A DNA stretch of 64,000 nt from Paramecium pentaurelia (Eukaryota > Ciliophora > Oligohymenophorea > Peniculida > Parameciidae), in assembly GCA_905183005.1 (NCBI GenBank), contig CAJJDO010000010.1, positions 607,865 to 671,864 on the forward strand, read 5' to 3'. Both the position numbers and the translations under genes were made by a program. The stretch's first letter is position 1; each line of letters starts with the position of its first letter. The notes under the pieces are model-generated. The model searched no databases, was not told the origin of the DNA, and saw only the letters and a program-made list of their open reading frames with translations. Shown here piece after piece: positions 23,308 through 35,450 of the stretch.

Positions 23308-24357
23308 ATGAGCTCAGAATTTATATAGGATGGAACTCCATTTACAAAATTGTTTTAAAGATTAGAAAAAATTCATAAATCTCCAGTTTTTAATGCTGAA
23401 TGTATTCACAACCAAGATGAAATATATATAAAAGACTAGTCACCTGAATAAGTATGTAAGAAATTAGAGTTTACACCATGCTTAAAGTCTCCCAATTAGT
23501 ACTCTATTTTATAAATCAATTTTAGATTTTAACCTTATTCTCCATTAAATCATTAAACAACAAAAAAAGCTAATATATTTATAATATCACCAGCAAGATA
23601 AATAAATTTCGATCACACTAAGACAGAACAACGACTTGTGAATATCAGTTCACCACTTAGTTCTCTTAAAGTTCCAAATGATTTATTATGTGAGGAAGAA
23701 GAAATTTTATCTGATGACTAAGATATTCATTCTTAATTTAGAAGTCCCCCTAAATCTCCACATAGAAAATTGGAAAGAGCCACAAAATTAAAATTCATAA
23801 ATTTTGTTACACTCAAGAAACCTCTCAAATTTACTAGTGATTAAGTTAACAATAGAAAGAGGACTAGCTCTAAAAGAAGAAAACCATTAACAGAATAGAA
23901 ACCTAAAATTATAGTTTGTAATTGTAAGAAATCAAAATGTCTAAAATTATATTGTGATTGTTTTGCTGCTGGAGTTCCATGTGGAAAAGATTGTAATTGT
24001 TGTTCTTGTCATAATAATGATGATCATACAAAAGAAAGAGAAAATATAATTTAATAAATTATGGAAAGAAATCCATAAGCATTTCGACCAAAAGTTGAAT
24101 CTAGAGTATTATAAATATTTAATTTGTAGAGTAATTCTGAAGATGAAATAGATCAAAAGCCTAGACATTTTAAGGGATGTAATTGTAAGAAATCAAATTG
24201 TTTAAAAAAATATTGTGAATGCTATTAAATGGGAGTAAAATGTTCTGAATTATGTAAATGTGATGATTGTAAAAACTGTGAAATGCCAATTAAAAAGGAA
24301 TCAAGAAAAAGAGTTAAACATACACATTCATGTTTTAAAAATGTAGAGATGTATTGA
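23308..24357 (+). CDS. CXC/CRC domain DNA-binding protein (tesmin/TSO1/LIN54-like)
   Basis: Intronless, 349 aa. Two cysteine-rich CXC motifs: CNCKKSKCLKLYCDCFAAG (continuing V-P-C-G-K-D-C-N-C) and GCNCKKSNCLKKYCECYQMG (continuing V-K-C-S-E-L-C-K-C). The hinge ERNPQAF lies between them, the conserved RNP(x)AF linker of CRC domains. Each CXC binds three zinc ions and reads AT-rich DNA such as the CHR element; metazoan LIN54 is the DNA-binding subunit of the MuvB cell-cycle complex. The N-terminal 200 residues are low-complexity with several SP/TP sites (KSPVF, RSPPKSPH), possible cyclin-CDK targets. A nuclear transcription-factor role is likely. Confidence 0.93.
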
Positions 24358-24467
24358 TTAATTGCTTTTATTTTTGTTTTTTTTCATATAAATTTTAATA
24401 GTTCACATTCAATCTAAAGCATTTAAATTTATATTTAATTAATAATTCAATATATAGTTTTTATATT

Positions 24468-25974
24468 TCAAATATATTTCCATTAAATATACTATGAACT
24501 TGTAAATGGATATGGATAAAAATACTAATTTAAACTTTATGAATTTTAAACTGTCACATAATTTTAATAGGTTTGATTGAGATATGATTAAAAATATAAT
24601 TGAGATTAATTAATATTTGCATTCTAGGCATATTATTAATAAATGTTTTATTAGATCTATTATTAAACATATTAATCTTCTTCTTTTTTTACTGAATTTT
24701 GAAATTCATATTTAGTTGTTAATATAGGTTAATTATTTGTATTAGGAAATTATTCAATCTTAACTTTTTGAACAACAATATTATCAATTTATGATTAAGA
24801 TTATGTTTTTATATTGGTAGAATTTTTATTCTTTTAATTTTATTTCTAAGATTTTTAGTAAAGCTCTCCATATTACAAAATAAGCAATTGTAGATCTTCT
24901 ATTTAAATAATATTAGCAGGTAAATAACATTGTTGTGTATAAATCTCATAGCAACCATTTTCTAATTATTAAATTAGTTCCATCGCCTAGGATAATAAGG
25001 AATAGTACCTTTTTTTATAGTATATTATCTTCATTTTAAAGTGAAATTAATAACTTAATCTTCTTTTGGTTTTCCACTTTATTTATGATATTGTTTAAAT
25101 GAATTTATATAGTAGTCACAATATTAGTTTATTAATAAAATAATTATTAATCAACAAATATTTTAATTAAACTAGAGAATCTTAATGCCAAAAATATTGG
25201 ATGTTTAATTTTATTTCTGATATTTGAGGCAGTAAAATAATTAATAAATCCTATAATTGAGTTTTCTATTTTGATCATCTTTACAGACTTATTTTTTGTT
25301 TCTCTTTTTGTAATTATAGAATAAAGTAAGTCGTAATGGAATAATTCTGTAAAGGAGGGTTAATAAATAGGAATATTGTGAAATCTAGCAAATTTTCTAG
25401 AATCCACATAGATTTCAGGAGATATTATCGAACTCAGGACCATGTTTTAATCATTTACTGGGGAATATAACAAAATAATCATTAAATGGAATTTCTTATG
25501 CTAACATTACTATATGAATTTATACATCATTATTATAAGATGTTGTTGTAAATTTTAGGCATCTAAAGTTGACCTATTGGTCTATTATTTATTTTTTTGA
25601 TTCTCCCTTAATACCTAAATTTTTATATTATAATGGCTTTTCTAAAGCTTTAACCGCAAAGATTTATACAAATAAAGTTCCTTATTACAACTGAATTTAG
25701 TTAGGCAGTGACTATTAAAACCTAAGAATGTAAATACATTAATATTATATTCAATTTCAGGCAAATTCCATGATTTATGCCAACTCCAACCTGTTTCATC
25801 ATCGTAATTTAGTTATTTCTTTATTGAAACAGAAGGGTGGATTTCCATTTTCAATTCATTAAGAACATCTTTCCGTTAAGGTACAAGATCAATCTACATA
25901 TTCTCATTCTCTTAACTTATCAAAATTCCAGAAACATGAATCCAATTAAATTCATTCTACCAGTTACTGTTCAT
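24468..25974 (-). CDS. Hypothetical protein with Q/N-rich C-terminus, possible transcription factor
   Basis: 477 aa after three introns (26, 25 and 22 nt), spliced length exactly 478 codons. The first roughly 200 residues alternate beta-like segments: GTLFVQIFAVKALEKPLQ, VNFRCLKFTTTSYNND, then ISPEIYVDSRKFARFH. This recalls immunoglobulin-like DNA-binding domains (Rel/p53/Ndt80 type), but I cannot name a family. A helical middle follows, then a disordered Q/N/Y-rich C-terminal third, typical of activation domains. Function unknown. Confidence 0.6.
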
Positions 25975-26345
25975 GATGTCGGATTGTTTAGTTTTTAAAT
26001 TTTAAGATTACAATAAATACAAATAAATAAATGGTTAAGTATTAAGAAATAAAGTTAATGAGATTTTATTTTCTAAGTCATTAATTTTATTTGAATAACA
26101 AATTAATAAACCTTAGTTAATTAATTAATAACACTACTTATTAAGAAAGTATAAATTCTTTTTTCAGCGATTTAAAAATGATATACAATAATTTATAATG
26201 ATGAAGTTTGTGTAGTATAATAAAAATTATAAATCTTATTTTCTGAATCTGTATTCAACCATTTAATTTCAAAAATTAATTATTAAGTCTATAAAATAAA
26301 TTCATAATTTCGATTACATTTTTTTTTATAAAAAATATAATAAGT
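25975..26345. other. Intergenic region
   Basis: AT-rich divergent interval between the Q-rich hypothetical gene and the small plus-strand gene. Nothing recognisable. Confidence 0.6.
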
Positions 26346-26585
26346 ATGGACAAAATTGAATATAAGTAATAGCATTCATATTTAAAATGTTTAAAAGCTA
26401 AAAAATAAGATATTTCTCATAGAATAAGAATTTTATCTATTGTTTTAAATTAATACAATTCAGAATAATATTTAAGTTATATTGATTTAAAAGATTATTT
26501 AGAATTAGGATTTTTATTATAGAAATTATATAATATTAAATAAATATTAAAATCTTTAAGATGGATTAAATTATTTATAAATTGA
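26346..26585 (+). CDS. Small hypothetical protein, 3' end uncertain
   Basis: 79 codons from ATG to the first in-frame TGA. The N-terminal part (MDKIEYKQQHSYLKCLKAKK) looks coding. Directly downstream another frame is open and also looks like protein (QIIYKLRQKLLNLEQQLSKF with a leucine heptad pattern, to a TGA near 26776). An intron probably joins the two, but the only GT..AG pair that fits is about 47 nt, longer than others here. The true protein may therefore run to about 26776 and overlap the 3' end of the convergent kinase gene. Confidence 0.4.
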
Positions 26586-26761
26586 GACAAAAGCTACTGA
26601 ATTTAGAACAATAATTAAGCAAATTTCAATAATTATTGCTAAAATAACATTACGGATAAAGTTTAAACATAAAATTTTAATAGAGTGATATTATGACTTT
26701 ATTTAATGATTATAAATCTAATCAAATCTTTATTATTTAATTAAGACATTATCAAAATATT

Positions 26762-28903
26762 TCACAATTTTGAGATACTAAATTTTATTAAATTATAAAT
26801 ACCTATTTAGTATAAATGTAATTTAATTCCATCACTAGCAGCAATTATTTTTCCATTCTATAATGTTGTTAATAAATGAGCTGGTTTTGAGGCGTTAACA
26901 ATTAACTCTTTACCCTTTTCTTCATTTAATTTACTAAGATCACCATCTACTTATATTGACCCTATGAATTTTTAACTCACCCATACAAGGTAAATATCTG
27001 ACATTGTTAAAGCTAAAGGTATTGTTTTGTTATGAATTTGATATATTTAAACTAAATTTATTATACCTTATATTATTATATTTTAATTACCATCTTTAAT
27101 TTAAAACATAGGAATTTCTGATTAATCTTTTGTTGTTCCTGTAAAATACTCAGATGATATCAAGATTAAATTAGTCAATTAGGTTTCATAAATATATTTA
27201 GCTCTATATGATAGGAATTTATAATTACGATTATTCATATGCTAAATATTTACAAAAGATAACTGAATTTTCATGTGTTGATATTATATATTTGACTTCA
27301 TCATCATATACTAGATCTAAAACTGCTCTATCAACTTCTTTGTATTTTTTAATTACACATGGAGGTTAAGTGTCAAATGCTAATATCATAATTTCTCCAA
27401 ACTTTGTTCCCAATATACAGAGATCCTTCCTCATATATTTCATAACCTAAAACCTTACACAATAATTCATACACTTATTGTATCATATTGAAAATGTATG
27501 ATTCTTTCACAAATAAATGATTTATTTTTTAAATTTATTCCAAATATTTCTCCAGACATTGTTAATCCTACACAAATATCTAATGAAGGAAGATAAGATA
27601 AAAAACAAACATCTATATATACAATATATTAGTACGTTGATTAAAAATCCATTCTACTGTACCTCCAATTGAAATAAGTCTTACACCTTCTTTTGAATGA
27701 GACAGAATTTGATTTCCTGCTGATATAATCTTATCATGATAATGTTCATCATTCAAAGTTCCTAAAAATTTAAGTGTAGTATTTTCATTTGAATAAGATT
27801 ATATAACCTATTACTTTTTTTACTCATTAGATTATATTGGTTTCTGGATCTATAGTTTCTCACTAAATTTATTTGTTAATTTACTCATCCTTAAAATCAG
27901 GATCTAAAGTAGATAAAGCTTAGAACCATGTAAAACGATTTCTTTCACTAAATTCTGTCATTCCATATATACATGCTTTAATAGAAGGATGTTTAATAAT
28001 ATTTATATGATTTTATAGTTTTTTCCATCCTTAACAATCTTTTCTCTAAGCAAATTCTTCACTTGTATCAATAGGCTCCCCTGTTTTATCATCATATATA
28101 ATAGGATCATTTAATTTTGACAATTCCCTATCATTAAGTAATAAGATCATTTGTAAAAAAGTTATACCCAAAGAAAATACATCACTCTTTTCTAAATCAT
28201 GTCTTTAATAGAATATATTATACTTCACTTTTCCAGGTTAATTCAAAGAATAAGCAACATATAACTTGGGTGATAAAAATAAAGGTGTCCCTACTAAAGT
28301 ATTTAACATTGCTTATCCATGAAAATTCTCTTTCCCAGCCCCAAAATCAGCTAATTTTACAGTGTATGGTTATAAGCTTGTAACTAATATATTCTCTGGT
28401 TTAATATCTCTATGAAATAAATGTTTATTCTTTGCCAAATAATGAAATGCTCTTAAACATTAATTCATTATATCTATTATCAACATATCTAATATAAATA
28501 ATAAATATTATAAACCTCCATATTCTTTTGATGTTTTTCTTCTTTCTTCTATATCCTATCTAAGACTATTTATTGCTAATTCCATTGCAAACACTAATAC
28601 AAATTTTCTAAATGGCATTTCATCTTTCCAAGAATAAACTTTGTAAACCTTAATAACGTTCTAGTGATACGTTATTGCTGAATACAAATTTAATTCTTAA
28701 ATAGCCAACTCATAAGCCTATTCGCTAAGCTATAAAATTGTATACCTTTATGTTTCAATTATTTTCAAAGCATAATACCCTTGAGGTAATGATTTTACAG
28801 CCTTAGCTTTAAAGACCTTTCCAAATGTTCCTTAACCAAGTAAAACTGAATTTTTAAAATCAAAGTCTTCTTAAAATTCAATTTAGGTTGAAAACTATTA
28901 CAT
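26762..28903 (-). CDS. Protein kinase with C-terminal propeller-like region
   Basis: About 690-700 aa with several short introns (one of 21 nt near the start, one of 22 nt after the kinase domain). Kinase: LLGQGTFGKVFKAKAV, YYALKIIET, catalytic LFHRDIKPENILV, LADFGAGKENF, GTPLFLSPKLY, SDVFSLGITFLQM. Key residues are present. The last half is a long series of beta-strand-like segments with SAGNQILSHSKEGVRLISIG, DLVYDDEVKYIISTHENSV and HLLTTLQNGKIIAASDGIKL, which read like WD40-type blades. A kinase fused to a propeller suggests a scaffolded signalling kinase; the substrate is unknown. Confidence 0.8.
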
Positions 28904-29183
28904 AATATAATTTATATACTTAATTTTTGTAAATAAATATTGATATATAAATCTTCTTACTTATCATATCCTTTAATGTAAGACAAAGTTATAAGAATTC
29001 TTTTATAAGACTTAAAAACCCTTATAAATGACTTAGTTAAATTTATTGGAGTATAAATAAGATTACCTACATTTAAAAAAGTATAGTGATTATAATCAGC
29101 AAGAAAATAATATAGGAATCTTAAATTGATGAATACTAAATATTAAAAAGAAAGAATATTATATTTTATTTTTTTAAATATCA

Positions 29184-30678
29184 ATGGATAAATTGATTGG
29201 TCATTATAGATTTAATATGAATCATCTTATTGGTAGGGGAGCTTATGGCTCCGTTTTCAAAGGTAAAACCTAATAAGGATAACCAGTGGCAGTCAAAGTG
29301 ATAGACAAAAGAATGATTAATAAAGTAATTTGAATAAAATTGATCATTTTAAGGAGAATGAAAAACACTTAAAAAACGAAGTAGAATCAATGAGGACTTT
29401 AAATCATCCTAATATTGTGAAATTTTTAGATTATTATGAAACACAAAATAATATATATATCATATCCGAATTTTGTGATGGTGGAGATTTAAGAGATTTG
29501 ATTAAAAGAGGTAAATAAGATGACAACTTAGTAATAAGCATATTGTAGCAAATTTTAAATGGGTAAAGTCTAACATTATTGTTAGATATCGAGAGTTGTA
29601 AAATAAATCTATAATCCATAGAGATTTAAAACCAGCTAATATCTTAATTCATTAGAACGTTATTAAAATTGCAGATTTTGGGTTTTCTAAACGAATCAAT
29701 TTTGAAAATGATCTAATGAATAGTGTAGCAGGAACTCCTTTATATATGGCACCATAGACAGTGCTTAGATAGCCTTATTGTTCTAAATGTGATATTTGGT
29801 CTCTTGGGATGATACTATATGAACTTATTTTTTAAAAGCCTCCTATTAAAGCATAAAATGTATTAGAATTATAAGAATAAATCAAATTGCCAATCATTGT
29901 ACCTAAAATTGACAATTAACTTCTGTAGGATTTAATATAAAAATGTCTTTAAGTTAATGAAGATGAACGTATCAGTTGGGATGAAATTTATAATCATGAA
30001 TTGTTTTGTTAAAATGACTATTATATGCAATAAATACAAAATATTGAAGAAGAAAAAGGTTAATAATTGAGTGAATCATAATCAATAAGCAATCAAAATT
30101 TATTGGAATATTAAAGACTTATGATTAAAAATTATCTAGAAATTGAATTTGAAAATAACTAAAAGTTGTATTTAAACATCATTAATACAACAAGAAGTCT
30201 TTATAATTTTAGCATATTTGTGAATGCATAATAAAGATAATATTAATATGCTTAATAATTAGCATAATATCTTCAAGGTTGTGCATTTTTTCATCTTAAT
30301 CTTATTGATTAATCTATTTTATTTAAGGAATTCGATAAATTTATATTAACAGAAAAAGGATAATATTGTCTTTAATAGCTTTAATTTTTAAAGTAAATGA
30401 TCTAAGAAAAAAATATATAACTTCTTAATTCTACTTTTAATCAATTTGATTTAAATGAATTATAAAAGTTTTTAGAATATGCTATCATTTAAATAACTAC
30501 ATAATCAGCTTAGATGAATCATGCAAAATTATGTTTTATTCTAATGTCAAAATATATAATTGAAATGATCAAGTATGAAAATGAATATCCAAATAAACAT
30601 TTGTTTTAACTAATAGATATTGCTTAAATAGACATACTTTCAGATCAAGAATTGGCTTATAGAATTAATTGTATTTGA
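29184..30678 (+). CDS. ULK/ATG1-like protein kinase
   Basis: 480 aa, two introns (29 and 23 nt); length checks to 481 codons. The kinase domain is at the very N-terminus: LIGRGAYGSVFKGKT, VAVKVIDKRMINK, HPNIVKFLDYYET, SEFCDGGDLRDLIKRGK, IIHRDLKPANILI, IADFGFSKRI, AGTPLYMAPQ. These, especially the short activation segment and APQ instead of APE, are typical of ULK/ATG1-type kinases, which are expanded in ciliates. The C-terminal 220 residues are helical and may correspond to the MIT-like region of ATG1. Autophagy is one possible role; not all ciliate members need act there. Confidence 0.85.
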
Positions 30679-31159
30679 CAATTTAGATATTATTAATAAT
30701 AATACTATTTATATCAAATTTAGTTATATAGATTTATTATTTATAATTAAATCTCTTTTTTGTAGATATTTATTATAACACTTTGTTTTTTAACTTACTA
30801 AAAATAAATCAATTAATAAATACTTAAAATTTTACAATTTTTAAAAATCCTATTCTAAGTATTTTATTACTTAACTTATTATTATAATAATATTTGTTTT
30901 GTATAAATTTTTGGTTTATCTAAATAAATATCAAAGAAAACATTTCTTAAGAATTCTATTTTTAGTTTGGAGGGTTTCTCATAACTCAAATTGAGTATAT
31001 TCAATAAAAAATTAAAAAAAATTCAGTTTTAAACAACTTTTGCAAATATTTTTTTCTGTAATTTTTGAAATATCTATATTCTTATTCTTATTTGATAAGT
31101 CATTATTCCTTTAATCTTAAATAATATTGAATCAATAATAATATTTCATCTATATCAAA
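30679..31159. other. Intergenic region
   Basis: AT-rich interval of 481 bp between two plus-strand genes. No gene, RNA or clear motif seen apart from a short 13-bp dyad, ACTCAAATTGAGT. Confidence 0.6.
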
Positions 31160-31696
31160 ATGGGAGGAATGTGTTAGAAGTAAATTAACATTCCAGAATA
31201 GGAAAATAATATATAGAAATAGCCTAAAATCTATATCAAAGGTCCACCTAAACTTTGCAAACCTTCCCCAATTAAGATTTTATAACTTTAAACAGATGAT
31301 GCTACAATAGAGAAAGAATTATGTATCTCAATACCAAAACTTTTATCTTAAGAAAAGGAATTTACATTTACTGAATAGGAAATGCCAATCAAGAATGTCA
31401 AAAATTCATTAGAAGAAGAACTTCTCTTTCGTTAAGAGAGTGATTAATTAGAGCAGTAAAACAACTCCAAGGAAGAAGCAAATAGTCAAAAAAATGAAGT
31501 AAAAGGCTCAAGTAAAGATATGTCTAAACATAAATCGATACTTAAAAATAAAATATACAATGGATCAAACCCTTAAAGCCCTAAAAATTAACTGAAAGAA
31601 TCTCAAACTTTTGGTTCATAAAGATCTATAAAAAAAGTAACTTTCGATAAAAAGCAGAAAGTTGTTTACAGTAGTTTTAGAAAGATAAAAACTTGA
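31160..31696 (+). CDS. Putative PP1 regulatory protein with SILK and RVxF motifs, N-myristoylated (second copy)
   Basis: Intronless, 178 aa. It begins MGGMCQKQ: Gly2 for myristoylation and Cys5 for palmitoylation. A disordered, E/Q/S/K-rich middle leads to KHKSILKNKIYNG and, about 33 residues later, SIKKVTFDKKQKVVY near the C-terminus. This is the same SILK then [KR]-x-V-x-F arrangement as the gene at 5529-6266; the shared SILKNK and VxFD strings suggest common ancestry despite otherwise unlike sequence. The motif pair is a known PP1 docking code. Membrane-tethered PP1 targeting or inhibition is inferred. Confidence 0.6.
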
Positions 31697-31786
31697 ATGA
31701 TGAACATATTTTTACTATTTTGTTTATATTCATTCAAGTAAATTTTATTATAAATAATTTATTGATTTGCTTAAATATATTGATAT

Positions 31787-33485
31787 ATGAGTTAAAAAGA
31801 TGAAACAGAAGAATAAAAAGAAGAATTAAATATCTAGAATGAAAATGAGAATGATGATAAAACAGCCATTTAATAAAATTAATCTCTTAATGATGGAAAC
31901 ATATAAGATAATTCAAGAATAGAGGCTCCTTTTGTTGAATTGAAGAACTTAAATGAAGAAGAAAATTAAGAGTAAACATATATACCAAAAGAGGAGTCTA
32001 ATGTTGCAACACCAACAAGGACTTCCTAACATGATGTATCTCCAATTGTATAAAGAGATCAAATTTAATCTAGATAAAAAGGTAGACAATCATTTGATAG
32101 TACAGAATAGAAGTAAGAACAAATTAATAATAACAATTAATTAATAAATGATTAAGAAATTGTTGGATCATAAATAAATGAATAAGACAATAATTAAGAG
32201 TAAGATTAAAATTAATAATAGAAGGATCAAAATGAATTAAACAATGAAAATGATCAAGAATAACTCCAAAAATCTTAACATTCATAATAATTTTCATAAA
32301 AATCAAACAAATCAACATTATCAGAAAAAATAACAATTTTACAATCAGCTATATAAATGAAAGATGAATTAATAGTAACTATGTAAGATGAAATTTCAGT
32401 TTTGAAACAATCTTAATTAGATAAATAAAGGCACATTGAAACTATGGAAAAAAAATATGAAGAAAAATTAGAAAAACTTTTTAAGAAAGTTGGAGAATTA
32501 GAAAAACTTCTCAAAGAAAAAGAAAATGATATTGAGTAATATCGAAATGGAAATCAGACATTACATCTACAAGATTTATCAGTTATATCAGTACAAAAAA
32601 ATGATAATGTTAAATCTAATTTAAATGAAAAGAAAGATGTTACTATTTTTGAAGTTCTTAATGAAAAATAAACAACAGCAGATTTATCAGAACTTGGAAA
32701 TAATTTTTGGTTAATCTCTGCAGAAAGAAAAATATAAAAAAGTAATCCTTTGTATAAAGATTATTTTCCTAAAGACCCAGAACCTGATCAACTTAAAAAT
32801 AGAATTGCTATTAATCATCCTACTAAGAAATATGATAAATCTTATTGGTTTAAATATGTTGATATTAAGAAACCTACAAGATACAATCACAATATTTAAT
32901 TACCTAAATTGCCAGAAACTAATCATTAAAATTAATTAAATGACCCTAAAATATTATCTAAATAGTTTTAGTAATAATAAGAGATTCAACAATAAATTAT
33001 TTAGTCTATTTAATAATAAACACCTTTTAGTTATTCTTAAACCGTATAAAATAAAGTAAATCCAGTATAATAATCTATTCCTTATAGCCAAAAATTATTA
33101 GCTAATAATTAAAGGAGTGGTAGTTAATAATAAAAGTAAATTATTGTTTAAAAATAGTAATAATTAATTAAAAAATAAAATGTATGCTTCTTAACCTACT
33201 ATTTTAAAGGCATAATAAGTATCATTTGAACAAGAAGACTTTTTGGCTGATTAAGAAATTGAATAAATGTTTGCTTAGTAATCTCCTCCGAAAAAACAAA
33301 AGATAGATTGGGATTCATAACCTATGAATAATTATATGATTGTTTAACATACTAATTCGTCCTAAGTGATAGAATAAAAAGAAAAGTTTCCCATAATGTC
33401 CCAAAAACTCTCGTATGTTAACTAATATTCTCACAAAAAAGAAATGTATTAATTTCATATTAATTATTAGCTCAAGATTAAATGA
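31787..33485 (+). CDS. Q/N-rich coiled-coil protein (unrecognised)
   Basis: 556 aa if one 28-nt intron (starting within AATGTATGC near 33180) is removed; the length then equals 557 codons exactly. Without it the frame ends early and a second frame starts at the ATG there, so two abutting genes are the less likely alternative. Residues 1-180: acidic and Q/N rich. About 185-250: a coiled coil (KITILQSAIQMKDELIVTMQ, then EKKYEEKLEKLFKKVGELEK). A short conserved-looking segment follows: LGNNFWLISAERKIQKSNPL, YKDYFPKDPEP, YDKSYWFKYVDIKKPTRY. The rest is disordered polyQ. Function unknown; a cytoskeletal or ciliary scaffold would fit. Confidence 0.65.
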
Positions 33486-33753
33486 ATCATAAAATTAAAA
33501 TAGAACTAAAATATCTAAGTATTAATGATTGAAAAATCAATTTTATAATTTATTATTTTAAGTCAAAAAATTTATGGTATAATCACACTAATTAATTGAT
33601 TATTGATTAAATAGTAAATTATGAGTTTGATCCTCTAATAATAAATAAATTCTATACATTTTCCAAAAACAACTTCAATTCTCTACTCTAAATATTAATA
33701 CGTAAAGAATTACAATCAAAAGATATTTAATAAATATTATAATTTCTTTTCAC

Positions 33754-35450
33754 ATGTAGGAACCAAAAAGAACTAGAATTATTTGTTCTGTGAGTGAAAA
33801 TTGTTCTAATTATGATTTATTAAGGAGTATGGTTGAAGCAGGATGCAACGGTTTTACGTAGAGAAATAATTTAATTATTTTAGCATTAATATGGCATATA
33901 TTAAAAATAAAGAGAGTTTATAAATATTGAATTAAAATAGATGCTAATTAGAAGCTGAATTCAAAACTAAAATACCATTAAATTTAATTTTAAGAGGACA
34001 AGTTATAAGAGTAGGGTAATTATAAGATCCTGAAACTTTAATAGAAGTAATTATTTTATTAATTTTGAGGAAGGAAATATTGTATATTTGACTTCAGATT
34101 AACATAAAGTAGGAAATAATTAATTTATTCCAATAGATTCAAATGAATTTCTTGAAAAATTAAATATAAATGACAAATTAGCAATAGACTATGGTCATAT
34201 AATATTAGAAATGATAGATATATAAATGTTTGACCAGTAATAGTTGTTAAAATATTTAGAGTATATGAAAAAATTGGGATAGATTAAATGTGTTTATTAA
34301 GTGGAGTGAAAATATATATATGCAGATGCTGTAAGACTGGAACTTTAAAATCATTTAAACCAATATCACTATTTATAGAAAATAAAGCATAAAAAGAAGT
34401 AGAACAATAAGAATAATTATCATTGACAGAATAAGATATTTTAGATATAGATTTTGCATGTGAATGCAGTTTCGATAGTATAACATTTTCAAAAGTCAAT
34501 ACTGCATTAGATATTATAAAAGTAATCTAAATATTAATGAAAGGTGAAAGAAAGATTAGAAAAAAATTATCCACATATGTAAATATTTGCAAGGATTGCA
34601 GAAAAGCTAAAAGAAGAATAGTTAGAAGAGATAATTAATTTATCTGATGGATGTATTATTGCAAGATCACATATTTCAATGACTTAGCCAGTGGAAGACG
34701 TTGTAAAATATTAAACTTAAATAATATCAATTTGTCGATAATTATTTAAACCTGTATTTATATTAATAATTTATAGGTTTTTGTATCGACATATATTTTA
34801 GAATCTATGAGTGTTTAACTGAAACCCTCTTTTGCAGATATGGGAGATATTTCAAATATTGTTAAATAATACATAGATGGAATCTTATTATCAGGTGAAA
34901 CTAGTTTTGGGAAATTTCCAGTTTTAATTGTACAAACTCTTAATAATATTTGTCGAAAAATTGAAAAAAAATTACTTTAAGAACATTTTGATCTTCCTTA
35001 ACAGAGGGATCAATATTAAGTAAATTTTACTGGATAACCAATTGCTACAGTAATTGCCAAATCATGTGTTGAAATGGCTTATATGTATTAGAAATTATAT
35101 TAATTAAGTTTATAAGCTAAAGCCATTCTAATGTTAACTAGAAGAATATAAACAACTTTGAAACTATCTAAATTGAGAGCATCATGTAAAATCATTTCAA
35201 TTAGTGATAACTAATAGATTTGTAGATGCTTAAATTATATTAATAATGTATAATCAGAATTAGTAAATGGATTTGCAAATTAGGAAGAGTAATTTAATTT
35301 ACTATTTATTAAAGAATTATTTAAGAATGTATTTCAAGATTGATTGAAAAGAATTTATTATAACCTAAAGATTAGATTGTAGTTATTACAGGAATGGTTG
35401 TTTAAAATAAGGATTGGCATATTAATTAGATGAAAGTTCTGGAAATATGA
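33754..35450 (+). CDS. Pyruvate kinase homologue, probably catalytically inactive
   Basis: 519 aa after six introns (26, 23, 20, 22, 23 and 23 nt); length is exactly 520 codons. The whole pyruvate kinase fold can be followed: KRTRIICSVSENCSNYDLLR, then AGCNGF, B-domain, LSDGCIIARSHISM, FKPVFVSTYILESMSVQLKP, DISNIVKQYIDGILLSGETS, and the C-terminal domain to VVITGMV. Catalytic positions are changed: the substrate-binding Arg of AG.NvaR is lost (AGCNGFTINM), the catalytic Lys of I.KIEN reads FARIAEK (K to R, metal-binding E to A), and ARGDLG reads ARSHIS, losing the metal-binding Asp. It should not make pyruvate; a regulatory or structural paralogue is likely. One intron (34306-34325) is only 20 nt. 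Confidence 0.85.

Noticed and set aside
33180..33485. Separate small gene starting at the ATG near 33181
   Set aside because: A 28-nt intron joins it in frame to the upstream coiled-coil gene with exact triplet length, and a separate gene would overlap its neighbour.
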